A stretch of 64,000 nucleotides of DNA from Pseudomonas sp. RIT409 (GCF_003052515.2 NZ_QARE02000005.1:248001-312000), one strand, 5' to 3'. Numbered from the stretch's first letter, positions 17,941-28,706 are shown. Notes: generated by a model from the sequence alone, not told the origin. Translations and numbers: made by a program.

Positions 17941-20900
17941 TGGCCAGCCTCATCGTGTGGGATGTGTTTCTGTTTGCTCTTGAACAAACCGGAGATCGAT
18001 ACGAAGAACAACGGTACCCAGAAGATCGCCAGAATGGTCGCGGTAATCATACCGCCGATCACGCCTGTACCGATCGAATGCTGGCTGCCCGAGCCCGCGC
18101 CGCTGGAAATGGTCAGGGGTACGACACCGAGAATGAATGCCATCGAAGTCATCACGATCGGGCGCAGACGCATGCGACAGGCTTCCACCGCCGCGTCGAG
18201 CAGCGATTTGCCCTGTTCATGCAATTCCTTGGCGAACTCGACGATCAGAATGGCGTTCTTCGCTGCCAGGCCCACCGTTACCAACAGGCCCACCTGGAAG
18301 AACACGTCGTTGGACAGCCCGCGCAGGCTGGTCGCCATCAACGCACCGATGACCCCCAGTGGTACCACGAGCAGAACGGCAATCGGAATCGACCAGCTTT
18401 CATACAGTGCCGCAAGGCAGAGGAAAACCACCAGCACCGATATCGCGTACAACGCCGGCGCTTGCGAGCCGGACAGGCGTTCTTCGAACGACAGCCCCGT
18501 CCACGAGTAACCGATGCCCTGCGGCAATTGCTGCGCCAGGCGCTCGATCTCGGCCATGGCTTGGCCGGTACTGTAGCCCGGTGCCGGCGTACCGAGAATT
18601 TCCTCAGCTGGAACGCCGTTGTAGCGCGACAGTTTTGGCGAACCGTAGATCCACTCGCCGCTGGCGAAGGCATCGAACGGAACCATGGTGCCGCTGGCGT
18701 TACGCACGTACCATTTTTTCAAGTCTTCAGGGCTCATACGGGACTTCGGCGTCCCCATGATGTACACCTTCTTCACTCGACCGCGGTCGATGAAGTCATT
18801 GACGTAGTTACCGCCCATCGCGACCGATAGCGTGGTGTTGATGTCCGACTGGGTCACGCCGAGGGCGCGGGCTTTCTCGTCATCGATCAGCAGTTGGTAC
18901 TGCGGTTCGTCTGTCAGTCCGTTCGGACGCACCCCCGCCAGGATCTTGCTTTGCGACGCCAGACCAAGCAGTTGGTTACGCGCCTGCATCAGCTTTTCAT
19001 GGCCAACGCCCCCTTGGTCCTGCAGATAGAGGTCGAAACCGGTGGCGTTACCCAGCTCCAGTACCGCGGGTGGAACGACGGCGAAGGACATCGCGTCACG
19101 GAAGCCGAAGAAGTGCGCCTGTGCACGCTTGGCGACTTCGAACACGCTGTTGGACGAATCCCGTTCTTCCCATGATTTGAGCATGACGAAGCCCAGGCCC
19201 GAGCTCTGACCACGACCGGCGAAGTTGAAGCCGTTGACGGTGAACACCGAGTTCACGCCTGGATCGGTCAGCAGGTACTCGCGCATCTTGTCCAGCGTCT
19301 GCTGGGTTCGCTCGGCGGTGGAACCCGGTGGGGTCTGCACCTGGGCGAAAATCACGCCCTGGTCTTCTTCGGGGAGGAACGCCGTCGGGATGCGTGTGAA
19401 CATCCAGATCATGCCTGCGAAGATCAACAGATAAGCGAGGAACGCGGGGAATTTGTGGCGGATCACATGGCCGACGCCCCGCTCGTAGCTCTGGACGCTG
19501 CGGTCGAACGTTCGGTTGAACCAGCCAAAGAACCCTTTGCGCGGCTGGCCGTGTTTCTCGGGGTCGATTGGCTTGAGCATGGTGGCGCAAAGCGCCGGTG
19601 TGAACACCAGAGCAACCAGTACCGAGAGCGCCATGGCCGAGACGACGGTGATCGAGAACTGGCGATAGATCACACCGGTGGAACCGCCGAAGAACGCCAT
19701 GGGCAGCAACACCGCCGACAGCACCATGGCGATACCGACCAGCGCGCCCTGGATCTGCTCCATCGATTTGCGCGTGGCTTCACGGGGCGACAAGTGCTCC
19801 TCGGCCATGACCCGCTCGACGTTCTCCACCACGACGATGGCGTCGTCCACCAACAAGCCGATGGCCAGCACCATGCCGAACATGGTGAGGGTGTTTATGG
19901 TAAAACCGGCGGCCGCGAGGATGCCGAACGTACCCAGCAATACTACGGGCACGGTCATCGTGGTGATGACGGTAGCGCGGAAGTTTTGCAGGAACAGGTA
20001 CATCACCAGGAACACCAGGACGATCGCTTCGCCCAGGGTGTGCACGACGCCGTTGATCGATTCTTTTACCACCGGGGTGGTGTCATAGGGATAAACGACC
20101 TTCATCCCTGGCGGGAAGAAAGGCTCGAGGCGATCCATGGTGGCGCGGATGGCTTTAGAGGTGTCCAGCGCGTTCGCACCGGTCGCCAGCTTGATCGCCA
20201 GGCCCGAGGCCGGCTTGCCGTTGAACTGCGCGTCGACGCTGTAGTTCTCGCCGCCCAGACCGATGGTTGCCACGTCTTTGAGGCGAACCTGCGAGCCGTC
20301 CTGGTTGACCTTGAGCAGGATGTTGCCGAACTGCTCGGCGGTCTGCAGGCGCGTCTTGCCGATGATCGTCGCATTGAGCTGCTGGCCCTTGACCGCAGGC
20401 AGGCCGCCGATCTGACCCGAGGAGACCTGAACGTTCTGCGCGGTGATCGCCGATTTCACATCCACAGGGGTCAACTGGTAGTTGTTCAGCTTGTCCGGAT
20501 CAAGCCAGATCCGCATCGCGTACTGCGAACCGAACACCTGGAAGTCCCCGACACCCGGGGTCCGCGCAATCTGGTCCTGAATATTGGAAACGATGTAGTT
20601 GGACAAGTCTTCCTTGGCCATGCTGCCGTCTTCGGAGACCAGACCGATCACCAGGAGGAAGTTTTTCACCGCCTTGGTCACCCGCAAGCCCTGTTGCTGC
20701 ACCTCTTGAGGCAGAAGCGGGGTTGCGAGGTTGAGCTTGTTCTGCACCTGCACTTGCGCAATATCGGGGTTGGTCCCCTGGTTGAACGTCACCGTGATGG
20801 TCATGCTGCCATCAGAGTTACTCTCCGAAGAGATATAGCGCAGATTGTCGATGCCGTTCATCTGCTGCTCGATCACCTGAACCACGGTGTCCTGCACGGT

Positions 20901-21065
20901 CTGTGCGGACGCGCCAGGGTAGGTCACCTGAATGGCGATGGCGGGCGGCGCGATGGCGGGGTACTGGTTGATCGGCAGATTGAGGATCGAAAGAGCCCCA
21001 ACCAGCATGATCACGAGGGCGATGACCCACGCGAAAATCGGTCGGTCGATGAAAAACTTCGACAT
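17937..21065 (-). CDS. ttgB: RND multidrug efflux pump, MexB/TtgB (HAE1) family
   Basis: 1042 residues, the usual length for AcrB/MexB. N-terminus [20 protein letters not shown]; the proton-relay Asp pair is in [23 protein letters not shown] (about residues 407-408); transmembrane segments cluster near residues 10-30, 340-560 and 870-1030, with two large periplasmic loops. The motif [34 protein letters not shown] is HAE1 type. It exports hydrophobic drugs, solvents and plant compounds using the proton gradient. Second gene of the three-gene operon; 3 bp separate it from the adaptor gene. Confidence 0.96.
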   Translation of the reverse strand: MSKFFIDRPIFAWVIALVIMLVGALSILNLPINQYPAIAPPAIAIQVTYPGASAQTVQDTVVQVIEQQMNGIDNLRYISSESNSDGSMTITVTFNQGTNPDIAQVQVQNKLNLATPLLPQEVQQQGLRVTKAVKNFLLVIGLVSEDGSMAKEDLSNYIVSNIQDQIARTPGVGDFQVFGSQYAMRIWLDPDKLNNYQLTPVDVKSAITAQNVQVSSGQIGGLPAVKGQQLNATIIGKTRLQTAEQFGNILLKVNQDGSQVRLKDVATIGLGGENYSVDAQFNGKPASGLAIKLATGANALDTSKAIRATMDRLEPFFPPGMKVVYPYDTTPVVKESINGVVHTLGEAIVLVFLVMYLFLQNFRATVITTMTVPVVLLGTFGILAAAGFTINTLTMFGMVLAIGLLVDDAIVVVENVERVMAEEHLSPREATRKSMEQIQGALVGIAMVLSAVLLPMAFFGGSTGVIYRQFSITVVSAMALSVLVALVFTPALCATMLKPIDPEKHGQPRKGFFGWFNRTFDRSVQSYERGVGHVIRHKFPAFLAYLLIFAGMIWMFTRIPTAFLPEEDQGVIFAQVQTPPGSTAERTQQTLDKMREYLLTDPGVNSVFTVNGFNFAGRGQSSGLGFVMLKSWEERDSSNSVFEVAKRAQAHFFGFRDAMSFAVVPPAVLELGNATGFDLYLQDQGGVGHEKLMQARNQLLGLASQSKILAGVRPNGLTDEPQYQLLIDDEKARALGVTQSDINTTLSVAMGGNYVNDFIDRGRVKKVYIMGTPKSRMSPEDLKKWYVRNASGTMVPFDAFASGEWIYGSPKLSRYNGVPAEEILGTPAPGYSTGQAMAEIERLAQQLPQGIGYSWTGLSFEERLSGSQAPALYAISVLVVFLCLAALYESWSIPIAVLLVVPLGVIGALMATSLRGLSNDVFFQVGLLVTVGLAAKNAILIVEFAKELHEQGKSLLDAAVEACRMRLRPIVMTSMAFILGVVPLTISSGAGSGSQHSIGTGVIGGMITATILAIFWVPLFFVSISGLFKSKQKHIPHDEAGQ

Positions 21066-21068
21066 GAA

Positions 21069-22208
21069 TCAGTTACTCCCTTGCGCAGGGGCCGGCGCGG
21101 CTGCCTTGACGTTGGTCGCTTCGGCGACCTTCACTTGCGCGCCCGGTTTGACGTATTGCAGGCCTTCGGTGATGACGCGATCACCCGGGTTCAAGCCCTT
21201 CTCGACGACCCAGTCGGTGCCGCTGGTGCGGTTGGCGACCAGCGTGCGCTGCTCGACCTTGTTGTCCTGATTGACCACCAGTGCGGTCGGGGTACCTTTG
21301 AGGTCGCGGGTCACGCCCTGTTGCGGCACCAGGATCGCCTGCTCGTTGACACCGGCCTGCAGGCGGGCGTGTACGAACATGCCGGGCAGCAAAGTGTGGT
21401 TCGGGTTGGGGAACACGGCGCGCAGGGTGACAGACCCTGTGGTCTGGTCGACGGACACCTCGGAGAATTCCAGCTTGCCGTCTACCGGATACTGGCTGTT
21501 GTCCTCCAGGGTCAACTTGACCTTGGCGGCGTTTTCACCGGCCTTTTGCAGCTTGCCGCTTTCCAGTTCGCGGCGCAGGCGCAGCATCTCGGTCGAGGAC
21601 TGGATGACGTCCACATAGATCGGATCGAGTTGCTGGATGGTGGCCATCGCGTCGGCCTGACCATTGCTGACCAGCGCACCTTCGGTGACCAGTGAGCGAC
21701 CGATGCGGCCGGAAATCGGCGCGTACACCTTGGTGTAGCGCAGATTGATCTCAGCCGTCTGCACGGCGGCCTGAGCTTCGCGCGCGTTGCCCACGGCGGT
21801 GTCGTACTCCTGACGACTGACGGCCTGTTCGTTGATCAATTGCTTGTACCGCCCAGCCAGCGAACTGGTCGCATCATAGGTGGCCTTGGCGCTGTTGAGG
21901 TTCGCCTCATAGATGGCAGGGTCGATCTGATACAGCTGTTGACCGGCCTTGACGTCGGTGCCCTCAGTGAACAGCCGCTTGAGAATGATGCCGTTGACCT
22001 GAGGGCGCACTTCAGCCACCCGATAGGCGGTGGTGCGGCCTGGCAAGTCCGAGATCAGGGTGTAAGGTTGGGGCTGGATGGTCACGACGCCGACCTGAGG
22101 AGGCGGAGGAGTCGCCGCCGTGGCTTCTTCCTTTTTACTGCATCCACTGAGCAGCGATGCCAGAGCGGCGGCAGTGACCAGTACGGTAACAGCTGGCTTG
22201 AATTGCAT
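21069..22208 (-). CDS. ttgA: RND periplasmic adaptor lipoprotein, MexA/TtgA family
   Basis: 379 residues from ATG 22208; a Met ten codons upstream would interrupt the signal peptide. Lipobox LLSGC puts the acylated Cys at residue 23. Lipoyl/barrel-sandwich halves (VRPQVNGIILKRLFTEGTDVKAGQQLYQIDP and VYAPISGRIGRSLVTEGALVSNG) flank an alpha-hairpin (about 95-165), followed by the beta-barrel and membrane-proximal domains. It bridges pump and channel. First gene of the leftward operon, directly downstream of the TtgR-type operator. Confidence 0.95.
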   Translation of the reverse strand: MQFKPAVTVLVTAAALASLLSGCSKKEEATAATPPPPQVGVVTIQPQPYTLISDLPGRTTAYRVAEVRPQVNGIILKRLFTEGTDVKAGQQLYQIDPAIYEANLNSAKATYDATSSLAGRYKQLINEQAVSRQEYDTAVGNAREAQAAVQTAEINLRYTKVYAPISGRIGRSLVTEGALVSNGQADAMATIQQLDPIYVDVIQSSTEMLRLRRELESGKLQKAGENAAKVKLTLEDNSQYPVDGKLEFSEVSVDQTTGSVTLRAVFPNPNHTLLPGMFVHARLQAGVNEQAILVPQQGVTRDLKGTPTALVVNQDNKVEQRTLVANRTSGTDWVVEKGLNPGDRVITEGLQYVKPGAQVKVAEATNVKAAAPAPAQGSN

Positions 22209-22291
22209 GAAGATCCTCGGGTCAGGAGCAGGGCTCATGAAAAGTGGAAAGGGTATGGATGCTTTTCCGGCTGGATAAGTAGCAAGCTAAT

Positions 22292-22322
22292 GAATATACT
22301 TACGTTCACGGCTGTTTGTAAA
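22292..22322. promoter_or_regulatory. TtgR/PmeR-type operator between efflux operon and repressor gene
   Basis: The 31 bp from GAATATACTTACG to TGTTTGTAAA correspond, on the opposite strand, almost base for base to my memory of the P. putida TtgR operator (TTTACAAACA...GTAAGTATATTC). It lies 84 bp before ttgA and 139 bp before ttgR, where it can overlap both promoters. Confidence 0.8.
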
Positions 22323-22460
22323 CACCTGTAACCGCGACGTATGATCGCGTTTCGGGAATCGATCGCTCGCACGGGACAAGGCATTACAAAGGCCGCCCGC
22401 TACGCTGTTCGGGCCTGCGGACCGCAGCGCCTGACGCATCTTCATTGAGGTTTTACTGCC

Positions 22461-23108
22461 ATGGTTCGTCGCACCAAAGAAGAAGCTCAGGAAACGCGCA
22501 GGCAGATTCTGGAAGCGGCCGAACAGGCGTTTCTCGAGCGGGGTGTCGCCCGTACCACGCTGGCGGACATAGCGACCTTGGCGGGCGTAACCCGCGGGGC
22601 CATCTACTGGCACTTTAGCAACAAGGCCGATCTGGTGCAGGCGATGCTCGACAGCTTGCATGAGCCGCTGGAAGCGATGGCGCGCGCCAGTGAAAGCGCG
22701 GACGAAATAGACCCGCTCGGCTGGACGCGTAAACTTTTGATTCATTTGTTTCAACAAGTTGCTACGGACCCGAGAACCCGCCGCATCAATGAAATTCTCT
22801 ATCATAAATTCGAATTCACCGATGAAATGTGCGACATGCGCCGCCAGCGCCAATTCGTCTGGCTCGATGCCAATGAGCGTATCGCCCTGGCCTTGAGCAA
22901 CGCCTCGCGACAGGGGCAGTTGCCTGCCGACCTGAACCCGCGGCGAGCGGCGATCTGTCTGCATGCTTATATACACGGCATTCTGGGCCAGTGGTTACTG
23001 GTGCCCGAAAGCTTCTCGTTGCACGAGGAGGCTGAACGCCTGGTCGATACCGTTCTGGACATGCTCCGTTTCAGCCCCGCTTTGAGAGACCCGACCGCGC
23101 GCCGGTGA
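22461..23108 (+). CDS. ttgR: TetR-family repressor of the efflux operon, TtgR/PmeR type
   Basis: 215 residues. The N-terminal TetR HTH is clear: [58 protein letters not shown]. The rest is the TtgR/AcrR-like ligand-binding domain. It is divergent from the adaptor gene with the matching operator between. By family it binds flavonoids, antibiotics and solvents, which release it from DNA. MexR (MarR type) does this job in P. aeruginosa; TtgR/PmeR does it in P. putida and P. syringae, another sign of the lineage. Confidence 0.94.
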   Translation: MVRRTKEEAQETRRQILEAAEQAFLERGVARTTLADIATLAGVTRGAIYWHFSNKADLVQAMLDSLHEPLEAMARASESADEIDPLGWTRKLLIHLFQQVATDPRTRRINEILYHKFEFTDEMCDMRRQRQFVWLDANERIALALSNASRQGQLPADLNPRRAAICLHAYIHGILGQWLLVPESFSLHEEAERLVDTVLDMLRFSPALRDPTARR

Positions 23109-23514
23109 GCGCCTCCTCTCACGGGTGCAGCCACTCTTTCAAAGGATCGGCTGCGCCGTCCCGAGTGACCGACTATAACTGTGTGGTGCCTGACCTGCAT
23201 CTATATAGCGAAGCGTTGCTGTTGAACAGTCGGTTTACCTAGCCTTTACGCAAATCCCGAGCCGTGTTCAGCCACCCGACAGGCGAGGCCGAGGTTCTCT
23301 GCCAATGTGGCGGGTGCCGTTTCGCCCGTTCGCCTGCTTCGGGCATGGCGCCCGTGCGACCCGTCGGGTGCGAGAAAAGGGGGCGTGCTGGTGTCAGGTC
23401 GTCAGCCGTCCGTCCCCCTCCATGCTGGCTTCATGGTAAATTGCGCGCCTTTCTCCCCTGCGGTTGCTCGCCTGTGGCGGGCTGCCCTCGATATCTGCTC
23501 CACGAGGACCTGAG
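23109..23514 (+). other. 406-bp ttgR-purT intergenic region with a possible structured leader
   Basis: No convincing gene. It has nested inverted repeats: CACCCGAC (23273-23280) pairs with GTCGGGTG (23363-23370), and directly inside AGGCGA (23281-23286) pairs with a TCGCCT around 23329-23335, with further GC-rich hairpins in the loop. This could be a structured 5' leader of purT. The purT ribosome-binding site is GAGG, about 8 bases before its ATG. Confidence 0.4.
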
Positions 23515-24696
23515 ATGACCCAAATCGGAACTCCATTGTCGCCGACCGCGACCCGCGTTTTGCTCTGCGGTTGCGGCGAGCTTGGCAAGGAAGTGGTGAT
23601 CGAACTGCAACGTCTGGGCGTTGAAGTCATCGCCGTCGACCGCTATGCCAACGCGCCAGCCATGCAGGTCGCACACCGCAGCCATGTGATCAACATGCTC
23701 GATGGGGCAGCGCTGCGCGCGGTGATCGAGGCCGAAAAGCCGCACTACATCGTGCCGGAAATCGAGGCGATCGCCACCGCGACCCTCGTGGAGCTGGAGT
23801 CCGAAGGTTTCACCGTCATCCCAACGGCGCGCGCCGCTCAGTTGACCATGAACCGCGAAGGCATTCGCCGCCTGGCCGCCGAAACGCTGGACTTGCCGAC
23901 GTCGCCCTATCATTTCGCCGACACCTTCGAAGACTACCGTAAAGCGGTCGAAGATCTGGGCTTTCCCTGCTTCGTCAAGCCTGTGATGAGTTCGTCAGGC
24001 AAGGGGCAAAGCCTTCTGAAAACGGAAGCGGATGTCCAAAAGGCCTGGGATTACGCCCAAGAGGGCGGGCGAGCGGGCAAAGGCCGGGTGATCATCGAAG
24101 GCGCCATCGATTTCGATTACGAGATCACGCTGCTGACGGTGCGTCACAAAGGGGGAACTACATTCTGTGCGCCGATCGGTCACCGTCAGGAAAAGGGCGA
24201 CTATCAGGAGTCCTGGCAGCCGCAGGCCATGAGCCCCGCGGCGCTGGCAGAGGCCGAGCGCGTGGCCAAGGCGGTGACCGGCGAGTTGGGAGGGAGCGGT
24301 CTTTTCGGCGTCGAGCTCTTCATCAAGGGCGATCAAGTGTGGTTCAGCGAAGTGTCGCCTCGTCCACATGACACCGGTCTGGTGACCCTCATCTCTCAAG
24401 ACCTGTCGCAGTTCGCCTTGCATGCCCGCGCCATCCTCGGGCTGCCGATTCCATCCATTCGACAGTTCGGCCCTTCGGCTTCGGCGGTGATTCTGGTCGA
24501 GGGTCAATCGACCCAGACGGCTTTCGCCAACCTTGAAGAAGCCCTCAAGGAACCCGACACCGCGCTGCGGCTTTTCGGCAAGCCTGAAGTCAATGGCCAG
24601 CGCCGCATGGGTGTGGCCTTGGCGCGGGATGAGTCCATCGACGCCGCTCGTCGCAAGGCAACACGCGCCTCGATGGCTGTGAAAGTGCAGGTATAA
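23515..24696 (+). CDS. purT: Formate-dependent phosphoribosylglycinamide formyltransferase (GAR transformylase 2)
   Basis: 393 residues, ATP-grasp fold. N-terminal [33 protein letters not shown] binds [43 protein letters not shown] is the ATP-grasp loop; [30 protein letters not shown] supplies the metal ligands. The start at 23515 ([17 protein letters not shown]) matches family N-termini; upstream extension to 23464 does not. It uses ATP and formate to formylate GAR in purine synthesis, formate being supplied by PurU (also in this window). Monocistronic, ending in an intrinsic terminator. Confidence 0.96.
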   Translation: MTQIGTPLSPTATRVLLCGCGELGKEVVIELQRLGVEVIAVDRYANAPAMQVAHRSHVINMLDGAALRAVIEAEKPHYIVPEIEAIATATLVELESEGFTVIPTARAAQLTMNREGIRRLAAETLDLPTSPYHFADTFEDYRKAVEDLGFPCFVKPVMSSSGKGQSLLKTEADVQKAWDYAQEGGRAGKGRVIIEGAIDFDYEITLLTVRHKGGTTFCAPIGHRQEKGDYQESWQPQAMSPAALAEAERVAKAVTGELGGSGLFGVELFIKGDQVWFSEVSPRPHDTGLVTLISQDLSQFALHARAILGLPIPSIRQFGPSASAVILVEGQSTQTAFANLEEALKEPDTALRLFGKPEVNGQRRMGVALARDESIDAARRKATRASMAVKVQV

Positions 24697-24711
24697 GCTT
24701 CACGGCTGATG

Positions 24712-24739
24712 AAAACGGCGCCTCTCAGGCGCCGTTTTT
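24712..24739. terminator. Bidirectional terminator between purT and the MHS transporter gene
   Basis: AAAACGGCGCC-TCTCA-GGCGCCGTTTTT hairpin: a perfect stem with A and T tracts between convergent genes. Confidence 0.93.
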
Positions 24740-24786
24740 CGTGGGCATTCGCGTGTCCGAGCGTGACCCGGCCACGCGAGCGCGTG

Positions 24787-26106
24787 TCAGGCGATCTTAT
24801 CGAGATCGGCGTGCCGGGTTTCTTTCAGGCAGAGCACGGCGATCAGGCTCAGCAACGCAGCGGCAGAGACGTATCCGCCGACCCAACTCAAGCCGCCCAT
24901 CTCCACCAGTTGCTGAGCGAAGAAGGGTGCCACCGAGGCACCCACGATGCCTCCGATGTTATAGGCCGCTGATGCGCCCGTATAACGTACGCGTGTTGGA
25001 AACAACTCAGGCAGCATCGCCCCCATCGGGGCAAAGGTGACGCCCATCAGGAACAGCTCGATGGACAGGAACAGCGTCACGGCCCAGGTCGTGCCATGGG
25101 TCAGCAGTGGCTGCATCAGGAAACCCGAGAGGACCGCCAGCACGCCGCCGATAATCAGCACCGGCTTGCGTCCGAAGCGATCGCTGGCCCAGGCGGACAG
25201 CGGCGTCGCCAGCGCCATGAACAGCACGGCAAAGCACAGCATGGCAAGGAAGGATTCGCGGCTGTAGCCCAGGCTCTTGACCCCGTAACTGAGCGAGAAC
25301 ACCGTCGAGATGTAGAACAGCGCGTAGCACACCACCATCGAAGCCGCGCCCAGCAGTACCGGTGCCCAGTAATGCGAGAACAGTTCTGCGATCGGCATCT
25401 TCACCTGCTCGTGACGCGCAATGGCCTTTGCGAAGATCGGCGTCTCTTCCAGCTTGAGACGCACGTACAGACCGATTACCACCAGCACTGCGCTGAGAAG
25501 AAACGGAATTCGCCAGCCCCAGGTGCGGAATTGTTCGTCGTTCAGCGTCATGGCCAGCGTGAGAAACAGGCCGTTGGCCGCCAGGAAACCGATCGAAGGG
25601 CCCAGTTGCGGAAACATGCCAAACCAGGCGCGTTTGCCTTTGGGGGCGTTTTCGGTAGCCAGTAACGCTGCGCCACCCCACTCACCCCCAAGCCCCAGGC
25701 CCTGGCCGAAACGCAGCACGCACAGCAAGATCGGCGCCCACGATCCAATGGCGTCATAACCGGGCAACACGCCGATCAAAGTGGTGCAAATGCCCATCAG
25801 CAGCAAAGACGCCACCAGTGTCGATTTGCGACCAATGCGGTCGCCGAAGTGGCCGAACAGCAGCGAGCCCAGCGGGCGAGCGAGAAACGCGATACCGAAC
25901 GTCAGAAACGCCGACAGCATCTGCGCCGTGCTGGAGGTCTGTGGAAAGAACACCGGTCCGATCACCAGCGCGGCGGCCGTGGCATAAACGTAGAAGTCGT
26001 AGAACTCGATGGCGGTGCCGATGAAGCTGGCTGTGGCGACGCGCGCGGCGGAGTTGGCCGGCCGCGCACTCTCATCGCTGGACGGATAGGTGGAGGTACT
26101 GGTCAT
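24787..26106 (-). CDS. MFS transporter, metabolite:H+ symporter (MHS) family
   Basis: 439 residues from ATG 26106, preceded by AGGGA at good distance; an in-frame ATG at 26127 is a weaker option. About twelve membrane segments with MHS motifs: FIGTAIEFYDFYVYATAAALV, RPLGSLLFGHFGDRIGRKSTLV and LRFGQGLGLGGEWGGAALLATENAP. The GEWGGA variant groups it with ShiA/YhjE-like carriers rather than with KgtP (GEYGT). Substrate unknown; sugar acids, shikimate-like compounds or small carboxylates are plausible. No catabolic genes adjoin it. Confidence 0.88.
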   Translation of the reverse strand: MTSTSTYPSSDESARPANSAARVATASFIGTAIEFYDFYVYATAAALVIGPVFFPQTSSTAQMLSAFLTFGIAFLARPLGSLLFGHFGDRIGRKSTLVASLLLMGICTTLIGVLPGYDAIGSWAPILLCVLRFGQGLGLGGEWGGAALLATENAPKGKRAWFGMFPQLGPSIGFLAANGLFLTLAMTLNDEQFRTWGWRIPFLLSAVLVVIGLYVRLKLEETPIFAKAIARHEQVKMPIAELFSHYWAPVLLGAASMVVCYALFYISTVFSLSYGVKSLGYSRESFLAMLCFAVLFMALATPLSAWASDRFGRKPVLIIGGVLAVLSGFLMQPLLTHGTTWAVTLFLSIELFLMGVTFAPMGAMLPELFPTRVRYTGASAAYNIGGIVGASVAPFFAQQLVEMGGLSWVGGYVSAAALLSLIAVLCLKETRHADLDKIA

Positions 26107-26405
26107 GCGAGTATCCCTGGCAGTCATGTCGCCTGTCAGCAGGCAGAGAAGGGGCCTGCGCGCTGGGGGCGATCATCATTAATTATTGTTGGGTACAGCG
26201 CTGAACAGACTAGCCCGGATGCGGGAGGGGCGATTGCTCGGGATGGGAGCGTGCGCCAGAGGCGTCGCGTGAAGACGTCAGGCTGAGTGACTGGCCGACT
26301 TACGCCTGGTGCGGGTAGCACGCGGGTCGGCGGGGCTGGGTAAGCGGTTCGATTATAGGAAGGGCATCTGCGTGGAAACAAGTGTTTCAAAGTGCTGGAT
26401 GCGCT

Positions 26406-27644
26406 TCAGATCACGTCTTTGGTCCGGCTGTTCTGCCACATCAGTACGCGGGTGACGCGGTTGTCCTCGGTTTCGAGGGTTTCCAGGCGGTACGGGCCGA
26501 TCTTCAAGCACACCGAGCTGTCAGGAATCGTTTCCAGCGCTTCGGTGATCAGGCCGTTGAGGGTTTTCGGGCCGTCAGCGGGCAGGTGCCAGCCCAGGCT
26601 CTTGTTCAGGTCTCGAATCGAGGCTGCGCCCTCGACCACCAGGCGCCCATCGGGCTGCGGGTGGATGTGCGGATTGTCCAGGGTCTGCTCGCTTTCGAAT
26701 TCGCCGACAATCTCCTCCAGAATGTCTTCGAGACTGACGATGCCCTGAACTTCACCGTATTCGTCCACCACCACGCCCATGCGTCGCTGTTGCTTGTGGA
26801 AGTTCAACAGTTGCAGCTGCAACGGTGTGCTCTCCGGGACGAAATAAGGTTCGTAGCAGGCAGCGATCAACGCTTCCTTGGTCAATTGTCCCCGTGGCAG
26901 GAGATGGCTGATCATCCGGGTGTTGAGCACGCCTTCGACCTGATTGATGTCGTTGTGGTAGACGGGCAAACGGGTATGCCGCGAGATGATCAGCTTGTCG
27001 GTGATTTCTTCGATCGTCTCATCGAGATTGATGCCGTCCACTTCGCTGCGTGGAACCAGGATGTCGTTGACCGTCATGCTGTCCAGCGCATGAATGCCGG
27101 ACAGAACACGGGAGCGGCCGAACTGGCTTTCGTTGTCCTGATAGACCACCGTGCCCATGTCGTCGTCATCGGCGGCCGTATCGGGGCGGCGCTTGGAAAG
27201 GAAAGGGCGCAGTACCAGTTTGGCGAGGTTCTTGTACAGCCACGTGAGGGGGCGCAGCACGTGCATCGGGATGCGCAGAACGTTGTTACCCAACAGAAGA
27301 ATCGCCTCGGGACGCCGGGCGGCGAGTTTGCGGGGAATGAATTCGGTGACGATCACCAGCAGACTGGCGACGAGGATCCAGGCGAGTAGCGGGCCATGGA
27401 CATACCACTGACCGATCGCCAGCACCGTTGCCAGAACGGTGATGAGGGTTTTAAGCAGGGTGTTGCCCAACACCAGGCTGTTGAAGTTAAAGGCGAGAAC
27501 CGGCTTGGGCGGCTCGGTCGAGCGAGGATTGATGCGGGCCGCGCGCAGGTTGTGATGAGCCGCTTCGACGGCGCTGAACAGCGCTGACCACAGAGTGAGC
27601 AGAGCAAGCAGCGCGAGCAACGTGCCGGTGGGCAGGTTTTCCAT
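26406..27644 (-). CDS. HlyC/CorC-type (CNNM/DUF21) membrane protein with CBS pair
   Basis: 412 residues. The N-terminal DUF21 domain has about three or four membrane segments (residues 8-150, including FSAVEAAHHNLRAARI and SLVLGNTLLKTLITVLATVLAIG). A CBS pair follows (about 195-320: MTVNDILVPRSEVDGINLDETIEEI..., RMGVVVDEYGEVQGIVSLEDILEEIVGEF), then a CorC_HlyC C-terminal domain. The family is linked to magnesium/cobalt efflux and ion homeostasis. It is followed 10 bp upstream by the CcsA-like gene in the same direction, forming a likely two-gene operon. Confidence 0.9.
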   Translation of the reverse strand: MENLPTGTLLALLALLTLWSALFSAVEAAHHNLRAARINPRSTEPPKPVLAFNFNSLVLGNTLLKTLITVLATVLAIGQWYVHGPLLAWILVASLLVIVTEFIPRKLAARRPEAILLLGNNVLRIPMHVLRPLTWLYKNLAKLVLRPFLSKRRPDTAADDDDMGTVVYQDNESQFGRSRVLSGIHALDSMTVNDILVPRSEVDGINLDETIEEITDKLIISRHTRLPVYHNDINQVEGVLNTRMISHLLPRGQLTKEALIAACYEPYFVPESTPLQLQLLNFHKQQRRMGVVVDEYGEVQGIVSLEDILEEIVGEFESEQTLDNPHIHPQPDGRLVVEGAASIRDLNKSLGWHLPADGPKTLNGLITEALETIPDSSVCLKIGPYRLETLETEDNRVTRVLMWQNSRTKDVI

Positions 27645-27654
27645 GGTCGGCCTG

Positions 27655-28467
27655 TCAGATATGCAAGATGTATTCGCGGACCAGTTTGCTGCCGAAATAG
27701 GCCAGCATCAGCAGCAGGAAGCCGCCGAGCGTCCAGCGGATTGCTTTGTGACCCCGCCAGCCCAGACGCGTGCGGCCCCATAGCAGGACGCTGAATACGA
27801 TCCAGGCGAGGATCGACAGCAGCGTCTTGTGCACAAGATGTTGTGCGAAAAGGTTCTCGACGAACAGCCACCCGGAGATCAGCGACATCGACAACAGCGT
27901 CCAGCCCGCCCACAAGAACCCGAACAGCAGGCTTTCCATGGTTTGCAGGGGCGGGAAGCTACGGATCAGCCCGGAGGGGTGCTTGTTCTTGAGCTGGCGG
28001 TCTTGCACCAGCAGCAGCAGTGCCTGAAACACCGCGATGGTGAACATGCCGTAAGCCAGGATCGACAGCAGGATATGGCCGATAAGGCCCTGCTCGCCGA
28101 CGATCGGCTGCAGCGTACCGGCAGGCGCGAACTGTGCCATCAGGGTGGTCAGCAGGCCCAATGGGAAGAGCAGTACGAGGAGAATTTCCACAGGGATGCG
28201 GATGCACGCCAGCATGGTGACGATGATCACCGCCACTGCGATCAGGCTCGCCGCGCTGAAGAAATCCAGCCCCAGGCCGATCGGCCGTACTAGCTGGCTG
28301 AACAGCGCACTGGCCTGGCAAGCGACCGCCAGCGTCCCGATCAGGCACAAAAGCCACTTGTCGGCCTTCCTGCCCTGGCGCAGACGAATACCTTGATAAA
28401 GAGTCGCAGCGGCATAGAGGACGGCGGCGGCGAGGCTGAACGGCAGACTGGGTGACAAGGGGAACAT
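27655..28467 (-). CDS. CcsA/YpjD-like inner membrane protein (cytochrome c assembly family)
   Basis: 270 residues from ATG 28467; a longer frame to 28524 adds a non-hydrophobic leader. About eight membrane helices (LAAAVLYAAATLYQ at the start). The family pattern includes GHILLSILAYGMFTIAVFQALLLLVQDRQLK and the late LWAGWTLLSMSLISGWLFVEN...HKTLLSILAWIVFSVLLWGRTRLGWRGHKAIRW, with several His residues that resemble heme ligands of CcsA. In Pseudomonas this gene typically lies divergent from ffh; its role is not established, though annotation as cytochrome c assembly protein is common. Confidence 0.88.
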   Translation of the reverse strand: MFPLSPSLPFSLAAAVLYAAATLYQGIRLRQGRKADKWLLCLIGTLAVACQASALFSQLVRPIGLGLDFFSAASLIAVAVIIVTMLACIRIPVEILLVLLFPLGLLTTLMAQFAPAGTLQPIVGEQGLIGHILLSILAYGMFTIAVFQALLLLVQDRQLKNKHPSGLIRSFPPLQTMESLLFGFLWAGWTLLSMSLISGWLFVENLFAQHLVHKTLLSILAWIVFSVLLWGRTRLGWRGHKAIRWTLGGFLLLMLAYFGSKLVREYILHI

Positions 28468-28574
28468 AGATCCTGATGGGCGGGCCCGAAAGCCGCTGAG
28501 TGTGGCATAGAATCGGCGTAGCACGAAAGACCACGCAAGCCGACGTCATGGTGTCCGCGCGTCGGACTCTCCGC

Positions 28575-28580
28575 TATAAT
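28575..28580 (+). promoter_or_regulatory. Candidate -10 (TATAAT) for ffh
   Basis: A perfect TATAAT 126 bp before the ffh start in an otherwise GC-rich divergent region; the expected -35 position holds no good match, so the promoter call rests on the -10 alone. Confidence 0.4.
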
Positions 28581-28706
28581 CCGCGACCTGCTCACGCCAA
28601 CGCCTTGTCGAGCGCTGTTCCTTCCTTATATAAGCATCGCATCGAGCGGTGGCCGGAGAACAGGGCCGCACCCACTGGGGTTCGCCGCGAACTCAAAGGA
28701 TCACGC

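Noticed and set aside
19455-21695. 746-residue open frame opposite the RND pump gene
   Set aside because: A GC-rich antisense shadow; the minus-strand MexB-type protein is certain, and the shadow protein is His/Arg/Gln-rich without any domain.
23264-23518. 84-residue frame upstream of purT
   Set aside because: It overlaps the likely structured leader and the purT start, without ribosome-binding site or similarity.
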